Below are positions 43,218-50,451 of a DNA stretch of 50,451 nt, piece after piece. The DNA is from Terriglobia bacterium. Lineage in GTDB: Bacteria; Acidobacteriota; Terriglobia; Terriglobales; Acidobacteriaceae. Positions within the stretch are counted from its first letter, which is position 1. Each line of letters opens with the position of its first letter. Both the position numbers and the translations under genes were made by a program. The notes beneath the pieces were generated by a model. That model had not been told where the DNA came from and did not search any database. It saw only the letters and a program-made list of their open reading frames with translations. The stretch lies in assembly GCA_020073645.1 (NCBI GenBank), contig JAIQET010000029.1:1-50451 (forward strand), given 5' to 3'.

Positions 43218-43613
43218 TTATCGTTTTGAGTACTGGAACCGCTTGCGCGCGCCCTTCTGCCCGTACTTCTTGCGTTCCTTGGCGCGCGAGTCGCGGGTCA
43301 CCATGCCCTCGGCCTTCAGCTTCTTGCGCAGTTCCACATTGAACTGCATCAGGGCGCGAGCGATTCCCAACTTGACGGCGTCAGCCTGGCCGTTCACACC
43401 CCCGCCGGAGACTCTGGCCACAATGTTGAATGAGCCCGCGGTCTCGGTCGAAAGCAACGGCTGCCGCGCGCTCACTCGCTGCGACTCCGTCACAAAATAA
43501 ACCTCAAAAGGGCGCCCGTTGACCTTGAATTCGCCACTGCCCGGACGCAAATAGACGCGCGCGATCGCCGACTTGCGCCGTCCCGTGCCGTAATACTGAA
43601 CCAGTTCGCTCAT
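43218..43613 (-). CDS. rpsI: 30S ribosomal protein S9
   Basis: 131 aa, normal length. Conserved marks: [49 protein letters not shown] and the C-terminal [25 protein letters not shown] tail that reaches the P-site tRNA. AGGTGGG immediately precedes the ATG. It is co-oriented with rplM, but the 95-bp gap is filled by a palindromic repeat element, as is the gap after it. Confidence 0.97.
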   Translation of the reverse strand: MSELVQYYGTGRRKSAIARVYLRPGSGEFKVNGRPFEVYFVTESQRVSARQPLLSTETAGSFNIVARVSGGGVNGQADAVKLGIARALMQFNVELRKKLKAEGMVTRDSRAKERKKYGQKGARKRFQYSKR

Positions 43614-43623
43614 CCCACCTTCC

Positions 43624-43700
43624 GTAGAGACGCAGCTTGCTGCGTCTTCCCTTCATGAGTTTCGATGTTCGCGCGGAGACGCAGCAAGCTGCGTCTCTAC
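43624..43700. repeat. Palindromic GTAGAGACGCAGC element (copy 2)
   Basis: Same architecture as copy 1: GTAGAGACGCAGCTTGCTGC at one end and GCAGCAAGCTGCGTCTCTAC at the other, with a ~28-bp variable centre. It separates rplM from rpsI and would form one or two stable hairpins in the rplM-rpsI transcript. Confidence 0.85.
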
Positions 43701-43708
43701 ACAATGCC

Positions 43709-44140
43709 TTAAGCCAGCGCCTTCGCTTCCGCCTTCTGCGCCTGGTGCGGATGTTTCTCCCCGCGATAGACCTTCAACTTGCTGAACATCTGGCGGCCCA
43801 TCTTGGTCTTGGGGAGCATGCGAGCGATCGCCTGCTCGATCACCAGTTCCGGCTTGCGCATAAACCGCTTGCGGAAATCTTCCGTGCGCAACCCGCCCGG
43901 GTACCCGGTGTAGTGCTGGTATTTTTTCTGCTCGGCCTTCATGCCCGTCACTTTCACCTTCTCCGCGTTGACCACGATCACGTGATCGCCGGTATCCAGG
44001 AAAGGCGTGTACCGCGGGCTCTCCTTACCCATCAGGATGCGTGCCACTTGCGAGGCCAGGCGCCCCAGCGTCTGCCCCGAGGCATCCACGACGAACCACT
44101 TGCGCGCAATTTCCCCCTCTTTGGGGAAATAGGTTGACAT
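43709..44140 (-). CDS. rplM: 50S ribosomal protein L13
   Basis: 143 aa from ATG 44140 (GGGAG 7 nt upstream; the frame continues 10 codons further without a site). Conserved regions: [71 protein letters not shown]-type [12 protein letters not shown] and [32 protein letters not shown]. First gene of the translation cluster, with a promoter and structured leader upstream. Confidence 0.97.
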   Translation of the reverse strand: MSTYFPKEGEIARKWFVVDASGQTLGRLASQVARILMGKESPRYTPFLDTGDHVIVVNAEKVKVTGMKAEQKKYQHYTGYPGGLRTEDFRKRFMRKPELVIEQAIARMLPKTKMGRQMFSKLKVYRGEKHPHQAQKAEAKALA

Positions 44141-44154
44141 TACAGATCTCCCAG

Positions 44155-44222
44155 AAAATAAAAAAAGCAAAGAAGACCGCTGAGTGCCCCCTCACGCCGA
44201 ACGCGCAGGGGAATCAGGCGGA
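44155..44222 (-). promoter_or_regulatory. Structured rplM leader, possible attenuator
   Basis: Between the promoter and rplM, the minus-strand RNA can form an interrupted stem (CCGCcTGA..CCCCT / AGGGG..TCAgcGG, within 44177-44222), followed about 10 nt later by a T-rich run (GCTTTTTTTATTTTC, 44154-44168) just before the ribosome-binding site. Ribosomal operons are often autoregulated in their leaders. Function here is inference. Confidence 0.4.
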
Positions 44223-44247
44223 CAACCGCAGTACTGCTGAAGCTCTA

Positions 44248-44277
44248 AAGATATCCCAGCCTGCGGAGAAATGTCAA
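44248..44277 (-). promoter_or_regulatory. Sigma-70 promoter for rplM operon
   Basis: Minus strand: a perfect TTGACA (44277-44272), an 18-bp spacer and TATCTT (44253-44248). It predicts a ~100-nt leader before rplM. Confidence 0.7.
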
Positions 44278-44356
44278 TGAACACCATAGGTTACCAGCGC
44301 ATACCACTGGTCTCAGCAACCCACAAAGTTGCATGGCCCTCCCCAACGCGGACCCA

Positions 44357-44389
44357 GTCGACGACTGAAGACTGACGACCGACGACTAC
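44357..44389. repeat. Heptamer tandem array at the ABC permease stop
   Basis: GTCGACG-ACTGAAG-ACTGACG-ACCGACG-ACTAC, ending 1 nt from the permease stop codon (44391-44393, minus strand). Related in sequence to the arrays at frr and rpsB. Confidence 0.75.
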
Positions 44390-44390
44390 C

Positions 44391-45497
44391 TCACTCATAC
44401 GCCAGCGCATCGATTGGGTCCTTCTGGGCTGCCTTGTACGCGGGATAGAGTGCCCCGGCAATTGCCCCCACGATGGCGATCATGGTGGCCTTGACGATCC
44501 AGTCGGTCGTGATCATGACCCGCAGCAACGGCAACTTGTGCAACAGCCCAACTCGTGCCGAGAAGCTTACCCCTATTCCCAAGAGTATGCCGCCTATAGC
44601 CAACAACACGGTTTCCCGCAAAACCACGTTAACGATATACAACTTCGACGCCCCCATAGACTTCAGAATCCCTATTTCCCTGGTCCGCTCCATCACCGCC
44701 GTGTACATGGCCTGGAAGATCACGATAAACCCGATGACCACGGAGATCCCGATTACCACATCGATCACCTTGGTTAGCCCCGGAATGTTCGTAGGGGTCA
44801 TCATCGACAAGTAATAGGTCATCGAGGTCGCCACGTATCTCTCCATCCCAGCCACCCGCTTGACTTCATCCACCACCACATCGGCGTTGCCCGGATTGTC
44901 GGCTTTCACGTAGAAGATCGACGCTTTCCCCTGCGCCCCCACCAGGTCCTGCAGCACGGGCAATTGCAGGAACTTGCGGGCTCCTTTGCCCTGTTCCACG
45001 ATTCCCGCCACCCTAAAGCTATGATTCAGGATCTCAATTGAATCTCCCGCATGGACGTTCTTCGACTGTGCAAACAGATCATCCACCAGTGCGTCATCAG
45101 GGCCCTGGAAGGGACCACCCTCAATGTAGCGAAAAGGCCCCGAAAGTTTCTGGTAGCTGTCCAGGTCGATGCCGGCAATCACTTCCACCGCCCCCGCCGT
45201 CGAGATCTGCGTGATCACTGGCGCTACCGTGGTCACATGCGGCAGCTTTGCCAAGACCTGCCCCACCTTCATGGACATCGGTGCCCCGGTCAGCCCAAAC
45301 AGGAAGGACGACCCGGGCGGCATCACGATCACGTCGGCACCGATACCGGCGCTGCGCTGCTTGGAATCGTTCAACATGCCGAGCAAAAGTCCCACCACCA
45401 GCAGGATCAGGGTTACCTCCAGTGCAATGGCAACAATGCTGATCAAAGACCGGATCGGCCGGTGCACCAGGTTGGCGACAATCATTCGGTTCATCAT
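44391..45497 (-). CDS. ABC transporter permease of the MacB/FtsX (LolC-like) class
   Basis: About 368 aa from the ATG at 45497 (a TTG at 45527 is possible). Layout: TM1 ISIVAIALEVTLILLVVGLLLGML (residues ~20-43), a periplasmic MacB-like domain (~45-240, ADVIVMPPGSS...GPFRYIEGG...RVAGIVEQGKGA), then three C-terminal membrane helices (VIDVVIGISVVIGFIVIFQAMY; LRETVLLAIGGILLGIGVSF; ATMIAIVGAIAGALYPAY) with the coupling motif MERTREIGILKSMGASKLYI. Such permeases move lipoproteins, peptides or lipids, or act as mechanotransducers. The ATPase is not encoded next to it. A DUF4292-type lipoprotein gene lies directly upstream on the same strand, suggesting a cell-envelope function. Confidence 0.88.
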   Translation of the reverse strand: MMNRMIVANLVHRPIRSLISIVAIALEVTLILLVVGLLLGMLNDSKQRSAGIGADVIVMPPGSSFLFGLTGAPMSMKVGQVLAKLPHVTTVAPVITQISTAGAVEVIAGIDLDSYQKLSGPFRYIEGGPFQGPDDALVDDLFAQSKNVHAGDSIEILNHSFRVAGIVEQGKGARKFLQLPVLQDLVGAQGKASIFYVKADNPGNADVVVDEVKRVAGMERYVATSMTYYLSMMTPTNIPGLTKVIDVVIGISVVIGFIVIFQAMYTAVMERTREIGILKSMGASKLYIVNVVLRETVLLAIGGILLGIGVSFSARVGLLHKLPLLRVMITTDWIVKATMIAIVGAIAGALYPAYKAAQKDPIDALAYE

Positions 45498-45500
45498 CGG

Positions 45501-45521
45501 TTGGTTCTTGGCTCCTGACTC
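45501..45521. repeat. Heptamer tandem array at the permease start
   Basis: TTGGTTC-TTGGCTC-CTGACTC just upstream of the probable ATG of the permease, where it separates a candidate ribosome-binding site from the start. Confidence 0.55.
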
Positions 45522-45591
45522 CCTCAAGTTCGCTCATCCCCACTCGGCGCAGGGAGGAAACTTGGATCGGCTGAATGCCTAATGCTGGGCA

Positions 45592-46515
45592 CTAATTCGC
45601 GTGCGACCCAGGCGGTGCGCTCGCCTGAGGTTGCCCCAGGTGCACCACTTCCGCCCCAGTCGGTTGCTCCAGCGTGAACTTGTCATCCCCAAGGGTTTCG
45701 TTCAACTGCAACTTCACAACCGTCAGTGTGATGTCGTACTCCTCCTGCGGCCGCCAGATCTCAGTTTGTGAGGGGAACCCTACCCCGTTGTAGTCCTTAT
45801 AGTCTTCGTAACGCGCATCGGTCGCCAGGTTCCCGTTCTCGTCATAAATCAGCTGGCGATGCGGCAACAGGTCAGTGCGGCTGAAGATAATCTTGCGCCA
45901 CAGAAACCAGCCGTGCTCCCCCTTGCGAATCACCTGAAGTTCGTAGTCCGCCTGTTCGACCTTATGACCCTTCTTGTCGGTCACGATCTCGTAATCATTC
46001 TCCATGACCGCGATTTCCTTCTCCGGATCAATCTCTCGCAACAACAGCGCATCATAGATCTGCTGGGGACGAATGTTCTCCAGAGGGCGCTGCGGGTTGG
46101 GCGTCTCCACATCATTACGACCCACGATAAAGCGGTTCTTGGGAGGAATCCACAACTTGAAGTCCTGGCCGTCACTCACCATATCGAACGCCCGGTTGCG
46201 GACGATGGGCAGCAGCCCGATCATCCGCAGCATGGCCGGTTTGCGCGCCAGCACGTAACCCCGAATCTGCTGGTAATCGGTGACCTTGCCGTTCTTGACT
46301 CCGCCCACCGACGTATCAATGTCCACCGTCGCCTGCACGGTGCGGATCTTGCCCGCCTGCGTGTTGACGTACTCAATCAGTTCCTGCTGGGTTGCGGACT
46401 CCAGCGGAGCCGTGCTCATCGTCCGCTCCACCTTGCGCGAGCGAAACAAACAGCCGGTCAGAGGCAGAACCAGCAAGAGCGCAAGGGCAGCCCGGTATGG
46501 CGAAAGGACACGCAT
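45592..46515 (-). CDS. Outer-membrane-type lipoprotein (DUF4292/LolB-like)
   Basis: 307 aa from ATG 46515, chosen because it gives a lipoprotein signal peptide with lipobox LTGC (MRVLSPYRAALALLLVLPLTGC; Cys ~22). The mature part (TQQELIEYVNTQAGKIRTVQATVDIDTSVGG...KPAMLRMIGLLPIVRNRAFDMVSDGQDFKLWIPPKNRFIVG...) has the LolA/LolB-like beta-sheet style of DUF4292 proteins. It continues with DYEIVTDKKGHKVEQADYELQVI and IIFSRTDLLPHRQLIYDENGNLATDARYEDY. It probably binds lipid or lipoprotein acyl chains at the envelope and may work with the adjacent permease. There is no strong ribosome-binding site. Six nt separate the end of mltG from the longer open frame. Confidence 0.82.
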   Translation of the reverse strand: MRVLSPYRAALALLLVLPLTGCLFRSRKVERTMSTAPLESATQQELIEYVNTQAGKIRTVQATVDIDTSVGGVKNGKVTDYQQIRGYVLARKPAMLRMIGLLPIVRNRAFDMVSDGQDFKLWIPPKNRFIVGRNDVETPNPQRPLENIRPQQIYDALLLREIDPEKEIAVMENDYEIVTDKKGHKVEQADYELQVIRKGEHGWFLWRKIIFSRTDLLPHRQLIYDENGNLATDARYEDYKDYNGVGFPSQTEIWRPQEEYDITLTVVKLQLNETLGDDKFTLEQPTGAEVVHLGQPQASAPPGSHAN

Positions 46516-46641
46516 GAAACCGATTAGGATTCCCCCAAACCTGGTTGGATGTTCCAAAAAGAAGAGTATACCGCCTGGCATACTTCTCAAGTGGCACCGA
46601 ACTGAGAAGTTGGACCTGAGACCGGCCGCCCGCACCCCGCC

Positions 46642-47622
46642 TTACTTCCCGGCCATCACCTTCCGGTACACCGCCACATTCCGGTTGTGCTCCTCCAGGC
46701 TGTGGGCAAAGCGATGATGCATGTTGCCGTCACTGACGAAGTAGTAGTAATTGGTCTCGGCCGGATGCAGGGCTGCTTCCAGCGAGGTTTTCCCCGGATT
46801 CCCGATCGGCCCGGGCGGGAGGCCCGTGTGGCGGTAAGTGTTGTAAGCGGAATCAATCCGCAAATCCTCGTGATGCAGTACCCCTTCGTAGCGGCCTTGC
46901 AGCAGTTCCGCGTAAATCACGCTGGGGTCGGCTTGCAGCGCAATGTTTTTCGCCAGCCGGTTGTAGTACACGCTCGCGACCAGCACGCGCTCCTCCGGCG
47001 CCGCAGTCTCTTTCTCGATGATCGATGCCATGGCCACTGTTTTCTGTACGTCCCCGCTCAACCCGATCTCACGCGCCACTTCACGGAACTGCTTCACCAT
47101 CGCAGCCGCCATGTCCTGCATGCTCTCGGTGCGCGTGAACTCATAGGTGGCCGGAAACAGATAGCCTTCCAGCGTTTTGGCTTCCGGAGCCAGGTCTGCA
47201 ATCAACCCCGTGTCAGACATCGCAACATCCAGAAATTCCTGGCTCGACCCCAGGCCCGCATTCTGCAAGGCCTGCGCGATGTCGAACATGGTATAGCCTT
47301 CGGGAATCACTACCGTGTGGACGTAGATGTCGCCACGCGCCAGCCGGTCATGGACATCGAGAGCCGTCGCCGGCTTTTCGAAGAGATATTCTCCGGCCTT
47401 CAACGATCGCTTGTGATGGAGGTGATGCCACAGGACAAAGGCGCTGGCGCTACGGATAATCCCCGCTGACTTCAGTTCGTTCGCAATTCGCCGCGTTGAA
47501 TACCCCGGATGCAACAGCACAAACTTCTGCCCGTCCGGCGTAACCGGCAGCCAAAGCGCCCACGCCAGCCACCCACCCACTGCCACTACGGCCAGCAACA
47601 GGAATGTCAAGAATGCCCGCAT
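46642..47622 (-). CDS. mltG: Endolytic murein transglycosylase MltG
   Basis: 326 aa. One N-terminal membrane anchor (FLTFLLLAVVAVGGWLAWALWL, residues 4-25), a LysM-like region (FVLLHPGYSTRRIANELKSAGIIRSASAF) and the YceG catalytic domain. The catalytic Glu is in MASIIEKETAAPEER (~residue 217), followed by VYYNRLAKNIALQADPSVIYA, YNTYRHTGLPPGPIGNPGKTSLEAALHP and YYYFVSDGNMHHRFAHSLEEHNRN. It cleaves nascent glycan strands to end their elongation. YqgF, a frequent partner, is not visible. Confidence 0.95.
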   Translation of the reverse strand: MRAFLTFLLLAVVAVGGWLAWALWLPVTPDGQKFVLLHPGYSTRRIANELKSAGIIRSASAFVLWHHLHHKRSLKAGEYLFEKPATALDVHDRLARGDIYVHTVVIPEGYTMFDIAQALQNAGLGSSQEFLDVAMSDTGLIADLAPEAKTLEGYLFPATYEFTRTESMQDMAAAMVKQFREVAREIGLSGDVQKTVAMASIIEKETAAPEERVLVASVYYNRLAKNIALQADPSVIYAELLQGRYEGVLHHEDLRIDSAYNTYRHTGLPPGPIGNPGKTSLEAALHPAETNYYYFVSDGNMHHRFAHSLEEHNRNVAVYRKVMAGK

Positions 47623-47716
47623 CTTGTTTCTGCTAGTTTAGATGATGTTGCGGGCGTCTCTCCACGTGTCAAGCAGCCAACAGGGATTGGGCTTCAGTCA
47701 CTTGTACGCCCGAAGC

Positions 47717-47745
47717 CTGAGAACCGAGAACCAGGAACTGGGAAC
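47717..47745. repeat. Heptamer tandem array (4 units)
   Basis: CTGAGAA-CCGAGAA-CCAGGAA-CTGGGAA-C, in the gap between mltG and the NtrC-type gene, 11 nt beyond the latter's stop. Confidence 0.8.
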
Positions 47746-47755
47746 TTTTTCTCAA

Positions 47756-49138
47756 CTAACTCGTGGTTTTCTCTTTCTTCAGCCGTCTGAGCAAAGAAGT
47801 AGGATGAATCCCCAGAATCCGGCACGCTTGCGTCTTGTTGTGCCCGGTGGCGGCCAGCACTTGCTCGATGTAGCTGTCTTCCATCTCACGCAAGCTGACG
47901 AAGCGGTGCCCGTTGCCGGGTACCTCTCCGGCCCCGGCTGCGTCGTTCTTCACCTCCAAAGGGTGAAAGCGAATTTCTTCCGGAAGATACGCCGCGTCAA
48001 TGTCCCCTTCAGGAGCCAGAATCATGGTCCGCTCAATCACATTCTTCAGTTCGCGGATATTCCCCGGCCACGAATACTGCTGGAGTAGATCGGCCGCCGC
48101 CGGAGTGAATCCCGTGAACTTCTTGTTCAACTCGCGGTTGAAGTGTTGCAGCATTTCCAGCGCCAGGGGCAGAACGTCTTCCTTGCGCTCGCGCAGCGGC
48201 GGAATATAGAGCGGCACCACATTCAAACGGTAATAGAGATCCTCGCGAAAGTGCCCGCCGGCAACTGCCTCTTTCAAATTTACATTGGTCGCAGCGATCA
48301 GGCGCACGTTGACTTTGATCACCCGTGTGCCCCCCAGCCGCATGAAGGTCCCTTCCTCCAGCACGCGCAGCAGCTTGGCCTGCACGCTGGCCGACATGTT
48401 GCCGATCTCGTCAAGAAACACCGTCCCGCCGCTGGCCCGCTCCAGCAAACCTTCCTTGCGCCGGCGTGCATCCGTGAACGCGCCCGGCTCGTAGCCAAAC
48501 AGCTCGCTCTCCAGTAGCGCGTCCGGTAACGCCGCGCAATTCAATTCCAGCAGAAGCATGGACGCCCGCGGACTGGCGTAGTGAATAGCCTTGGCCAGCA
48601 CTCCCTTGCCGGTTCCGCTTTCACCTTGAATCAGAATCGTCGTGTGGTCCGCTTCTGCCGCCTTGCGCGCCATCTCCAGCATCTTGATGGTGCCGGCATT
48701 CTGCGTCACCACCCGGCCGAAATCGTACCGTCCCTTCGCGGTCTCCACCGTGTCCCGCACCCGCACCCGCAGGGCCAGCATCTCAGTCGCGCGATGCATA
48801 GTGGCGATCATGTCGTCGAGGTGGAAAGGCTTCACCAGATAGTCGTATGCCCCCAGCTTCATCGCTTCCACCGCGCGGTCCACCAGGTGATACGCACTCA
48901 TCATGATCACGATGGCCGCCGGATTGCCTTCTTTGATCTGACGTAGGACCTCGACCCCGTCAATGCCAGGCAGCACGATGTCGAGCAACGTCAGGTCGGG
49001 CTTCTCCTCGTGAAAAATCTTCAGCGCATCCTCGCCCGAAGCGGCCGTGAGCACCTCGAACCCTTCCTGCCGCAGCCCGCGCGAAATCGTGCGCAACGTC
49101 AGTTCTTCATCGTCGACTACCAGTACCGAGTAGGACAT
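47756..49138 (-). CDS. NtrC-type sigma-54-dependent response regulator
   Basis: 460 aa. Receiver domain (1-~120): VVDDEELTL, the phospho-Asp in PDLTLLDIVLPG (~54), MMSAYH and YLVKPF. AAA+ domain (~140-380): Walker A GESGTGKGVLAK, GAFTDA in place of the sigma-54-contacting GAFTGA, Walker B GGTVFLDEIG, FREDLYYRLNVVPLYIPPLRERKEDV and YSWPGNIRELKN. The C-terminal Fis-type helix-turn-helix is VLAATGHNKTQACRILGIHPTSLLRRLKK. It activates sigma-54 promoters when phosphorylated, presumably by the kinase encoded 26 nt upstream. A GAGGT site lies close to the ATG. No clear sigma-54 promoter (TGGCAC-N5-TTGC) was noticed in the window. Confidence 0.95.
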   Translation of the reverse strand: MSYSVLVVDDEELTLRTISRGLRQEGFEVLTAASGEDALKIFHEEKPDLTLLDIVLPGIDGVEVLRQIKEGNPAAIVIMMSAYHLVDRAVEAMKLGAYDYLVKPFHLDDMIATMHRATEMLALRVRVRDTVETAKGRYDFGRVVTQNAGTIKMLEMARKAAEADHTTILIQGESGTGKGVLAKAIHYASPRASMLLLELNCAALPDALLESELFGYEPGAFTDARRRKEGLLERASGGTVFLDEIGNMSASVQAKLLRVLEEGTFMRLGGTRVIKVNVRLIAATNVNLKEAVAGGHFREDLYYRLNVVPLYIPPLRERKEDVLPLALEMLQHFNRELNKKFTGFTPAAADLLQQYSWPGNIRELKNVIERTMILAPEGDIDAAYLPEEIRFHPLEVKNDAAGAGEVPGNGHRFVSLREMEDSYIEQVLAATGHNKTQACRILGIHPTSLLRRLKKEKTTS

Positions 49139-49164
49139 ATAACCTCAAGACCTGCCACCTGCTC

Positions 49165-50190
49165 TTAAACCACCACTTGCGACTCTTCCTTCACAACCTC
49201 GTCCGCCGCCTCCTGCCGGATCGGCAACGTGATCGTAATCGTCGTCCCGTGGTCCACCACGCTGTCGGCGCGGATCTCACCGTTGTGGCTGCGCACATAG
49301 GCCTGGCTGATGCTCAGTCCCAAGCCGGTCCCTTTGCCTCGTTTGGTGGTGAAAAACGGCTCGAACACGTGGGGCAAAATGTCGGGCGGTATCCCACAAC
49401 CCGTGTCGCTGACCCGGATCTCGATACTGTCCACATAGGTCAGCTTGCTGGCTGAAATCGTGATCTGACCGCCTTCCGGCGTGGCTTCTGCCGCATTGAG
49501 CAGCAAATTCATCAGCACTTGCGAAAGCTGGTTGGCATCGGCACGGATGTGCGGCAAGTCCGCGGGCACCTGGTTCTCCAGTTGCCTGTCCCGCAGCATG
49601 GGCTGGCCCTCGAGGAAGCTGAGCGTGTCCATCACCAAGCGATGCAGGCTGATCTTGCTCAGCACCAGCGGCCCGGGACGCGCATAGTTCACCAGTCCCC
49701 GCAGCGTGGCCGAAATGCGCTTGGCCCCGGCGATGCATTGCTCGATCTCGGCGCGCTGCTCAGAGTCGCTGGTAGCCCTGAGTTCCAGTTCCAGGTGCGA
49801 AAGAATTCCCAGCAGCGGATTATTGATCTCGTGCGCTGCGCCCAGCGCCAGCCGTGCCAGCGCAGCATATTTCTCATACTCGGCTAATTGCGCCTGGAAC
49901 TGAATTTTCTCTTTGTTGAGTTCACGTTCTTCGTAGAGTCGCCGAAAAACTTCTTCCTGTGCCAGGTCGCGCTCTCTTTCCAACTGGTGGGCGCCTTCCT
50001 GGGAGCTCTTGAGCTCCTCCGCCAGCTTGCGCAACGCATTGCGGCGTAATTGCCAGGCCACGAACACCACCACTAGGGCGGCCAGGATCAGGCCGGACAT
50101 GACCTCCCCCAAGCCGTGGAAACTCCACAGTGCCAACAACTTACAACTTGCGGCCCATAGGGCATGCGGGTGTGTCAACGGCAGGTTCAT
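49165..50190 (-). CDS. Sensor histidine kinase (NtrB-like), single membrane helix
   Basis: 341 aa. One membrane helix (MSGLILAALVVVFVAWQL, residues ~31-48), then a coiled coil (~55-105, rich in Glu/Gln/Arg) in place of a recognisable PAS or extracellular sensor domain. The H-box is LALGAAHEINNPLLGILSHLELEL (phospho-His ~122). The ATPase domain has the N-box QVLMNLLLNAAEATPEGG, G1 VSDTGCGIP, F-box FEPFFTTK and G2 GKGTGLGLSISQAYV. It should phosphorylate the adjacent NtrC-type regulator. The signal is unknown and may be sensed via the membrane or a partner protein. No strong ribosome-binding site is seen at the ATG. Confidence 0.93.
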   Translation of the reverse strand: MNLPLTHPHALWAASCKLLALWSFHGLGEVMSGLILAALVVVFVAWQLRRNALRKLAEELKSSQEGAHQLERERDLAQEEVFRRLYEERELNKEKIQFQAQLAEYEKYAALARLALGAAHEINNPLLGILSHLELELRATSDSEQRAEIEQCIAGAKRISATLRGLVNYARPGPLVLSKISLHRLVMDTLSFLEGQPMLRDRQLENQVPADLPHIRADANQLSQVLMNLLLNAAEATPEGGQITISASKLTYVDSIEIRVSDTGCGIPPDILPHVFEPFFTTKRGKGTGLGLSISQAYVRSHNGEIRADSVVDHGTTITITLPIRQEAADEVVKEESQVVV

Positions 50191-50425
50191 CCAAATACTA
50201 ACGATGAAGCGCCTTGTCTCAGAACGCAGTGACGGGGGTCACCGGTCCGGGTGTGGTGTGAACACTGGAACTGCTTTCAAGAACACTTTATGGCCGTGAA
50301 CAACGCACCTCAGGGCTAGAGCCGCTGCGAGTTATTCTCTTGTCTGGAGCGGCCGAAATGGGGTTCGCCGGTTCGTGCCGCGCGGGATCCCGCAAGCCAC
50401 TGGCAATTAAGAGGCCCTTGAATCC

Positions 50426-50451
50426 AAAGAGCGGGAGTCGTCCCGCTCTTT
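50426..50451. terminator. Hairpin terminator at right edge
   Basis: AAAGAGCGGGA-GTCG-TCCCGCTCTTT, an 11-bp perfect stem cut at its outer end by the window limit. It has A/T-flanked arms suitable for termination in either direction and probably ends a gene beyond the edge. The bases 50191-50425 before it hold no supported gene. Confidence 0.75.

Noticed and set aside
43149..43700. CRISPR-like array around rpsI
   Set aside because: Only two copies, each an internal palindrome, separated by a ribosomal gene; no regular spacers and no cas genes.

Overview
The window looks like a chromosomal contig from a soil or environmental Acidobacteriota (probably Terriglobia-like). The evidence is a very large Oar-type TonB-dependent receptor with an N-terminal carboxypeptidase-regulatory-like domain, a short EF-Ts, an rplM-rpsI-rpsB-tsf-pyrH-frr order on one strand, and small acidobacterial-style families (DUF5946-like, DUF6800-like). 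This rests on gene content and style only; no database search was possible. The first ~1.68 kb does not fit. It has a very GC-rich third codon position, a proteobacterial-style PrkA 5' half, and an abrupt out-of-frame switch to an ABC1/UbiB-type kinase near 1675-1680, so it is probably an assembly chimera or a rearrangement scar.

Layout. 1-3251: tail of an unknown gene, a long GC-rich gap, truncated prkA and a divergent ABC1-family kinase. 3351-6530 (-): Oar-like TonB-dependent receptor. 7141-8118: remnant of a short-chain dehydrogenase and a lipase-like hydrolase. 8612-10274: divergent pair of a six-repeat phasin-like protein (-) and PhaR (+), with CTGC-N3-GCAG type operator palindromes between them. 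10165-12756 (-): acyl-CoA synthetase and alpha/beta hydrolase. 13444-23872 (+): a nine-gene fatty-acid operon, in order acyl-CoA dehydrogenase (ACAD10/11 type), APH-type kinase, histidine phosphatase (broken by an in-frame TGA), acyl-CoA synthetase, DUF4442 thioesterase-like protein, MaoC hydratase, FadB/J-type bifunctional enzyme, SDR and a second acyl-CoA dehydrogenase. It is followed by a WS/DGAT acyltransferase (24196-25776) and a 59-aa basic protein. Together these genes point to storage-lipid handling plus beta-oxidation. The kinase/dehydrogenase pair also suggests use of 4-hydroxy acids.

26070-32805 (-): glycosyltransferase, glyA, GNAT acetyltransferase, ABHD18-like hydrolase, alr and a TonB-like protein. 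32941-36847 (-): OmpH/Skp and BamA (outer-membrane assembly). 36983-39133 (-): molybdopterin oxidoreductase. 39261-44140 (-): translation cluster frr, DUF5946-like, pyrH, tsf, rpsB, rpsI, rplM. 44391-50190 (-): ABC permease, DUF4292-type lipoprotein, mltG, and an NtrC-type regulator with its histidine kinase.

The most unusual structural signal is a family of degenerate heptanucleotide tandem arrays. At least ten lie between 27.3 and 47.8 kb, several starting exactly at stop codons. One lies inside the molybdopterin oxidoreductase gene and is translated. Two long palindromic GTAGAGACGCAGC elements bracket rpsI. No tRNA, rRNA, CRISPR array or intact insertion sequence was seen.
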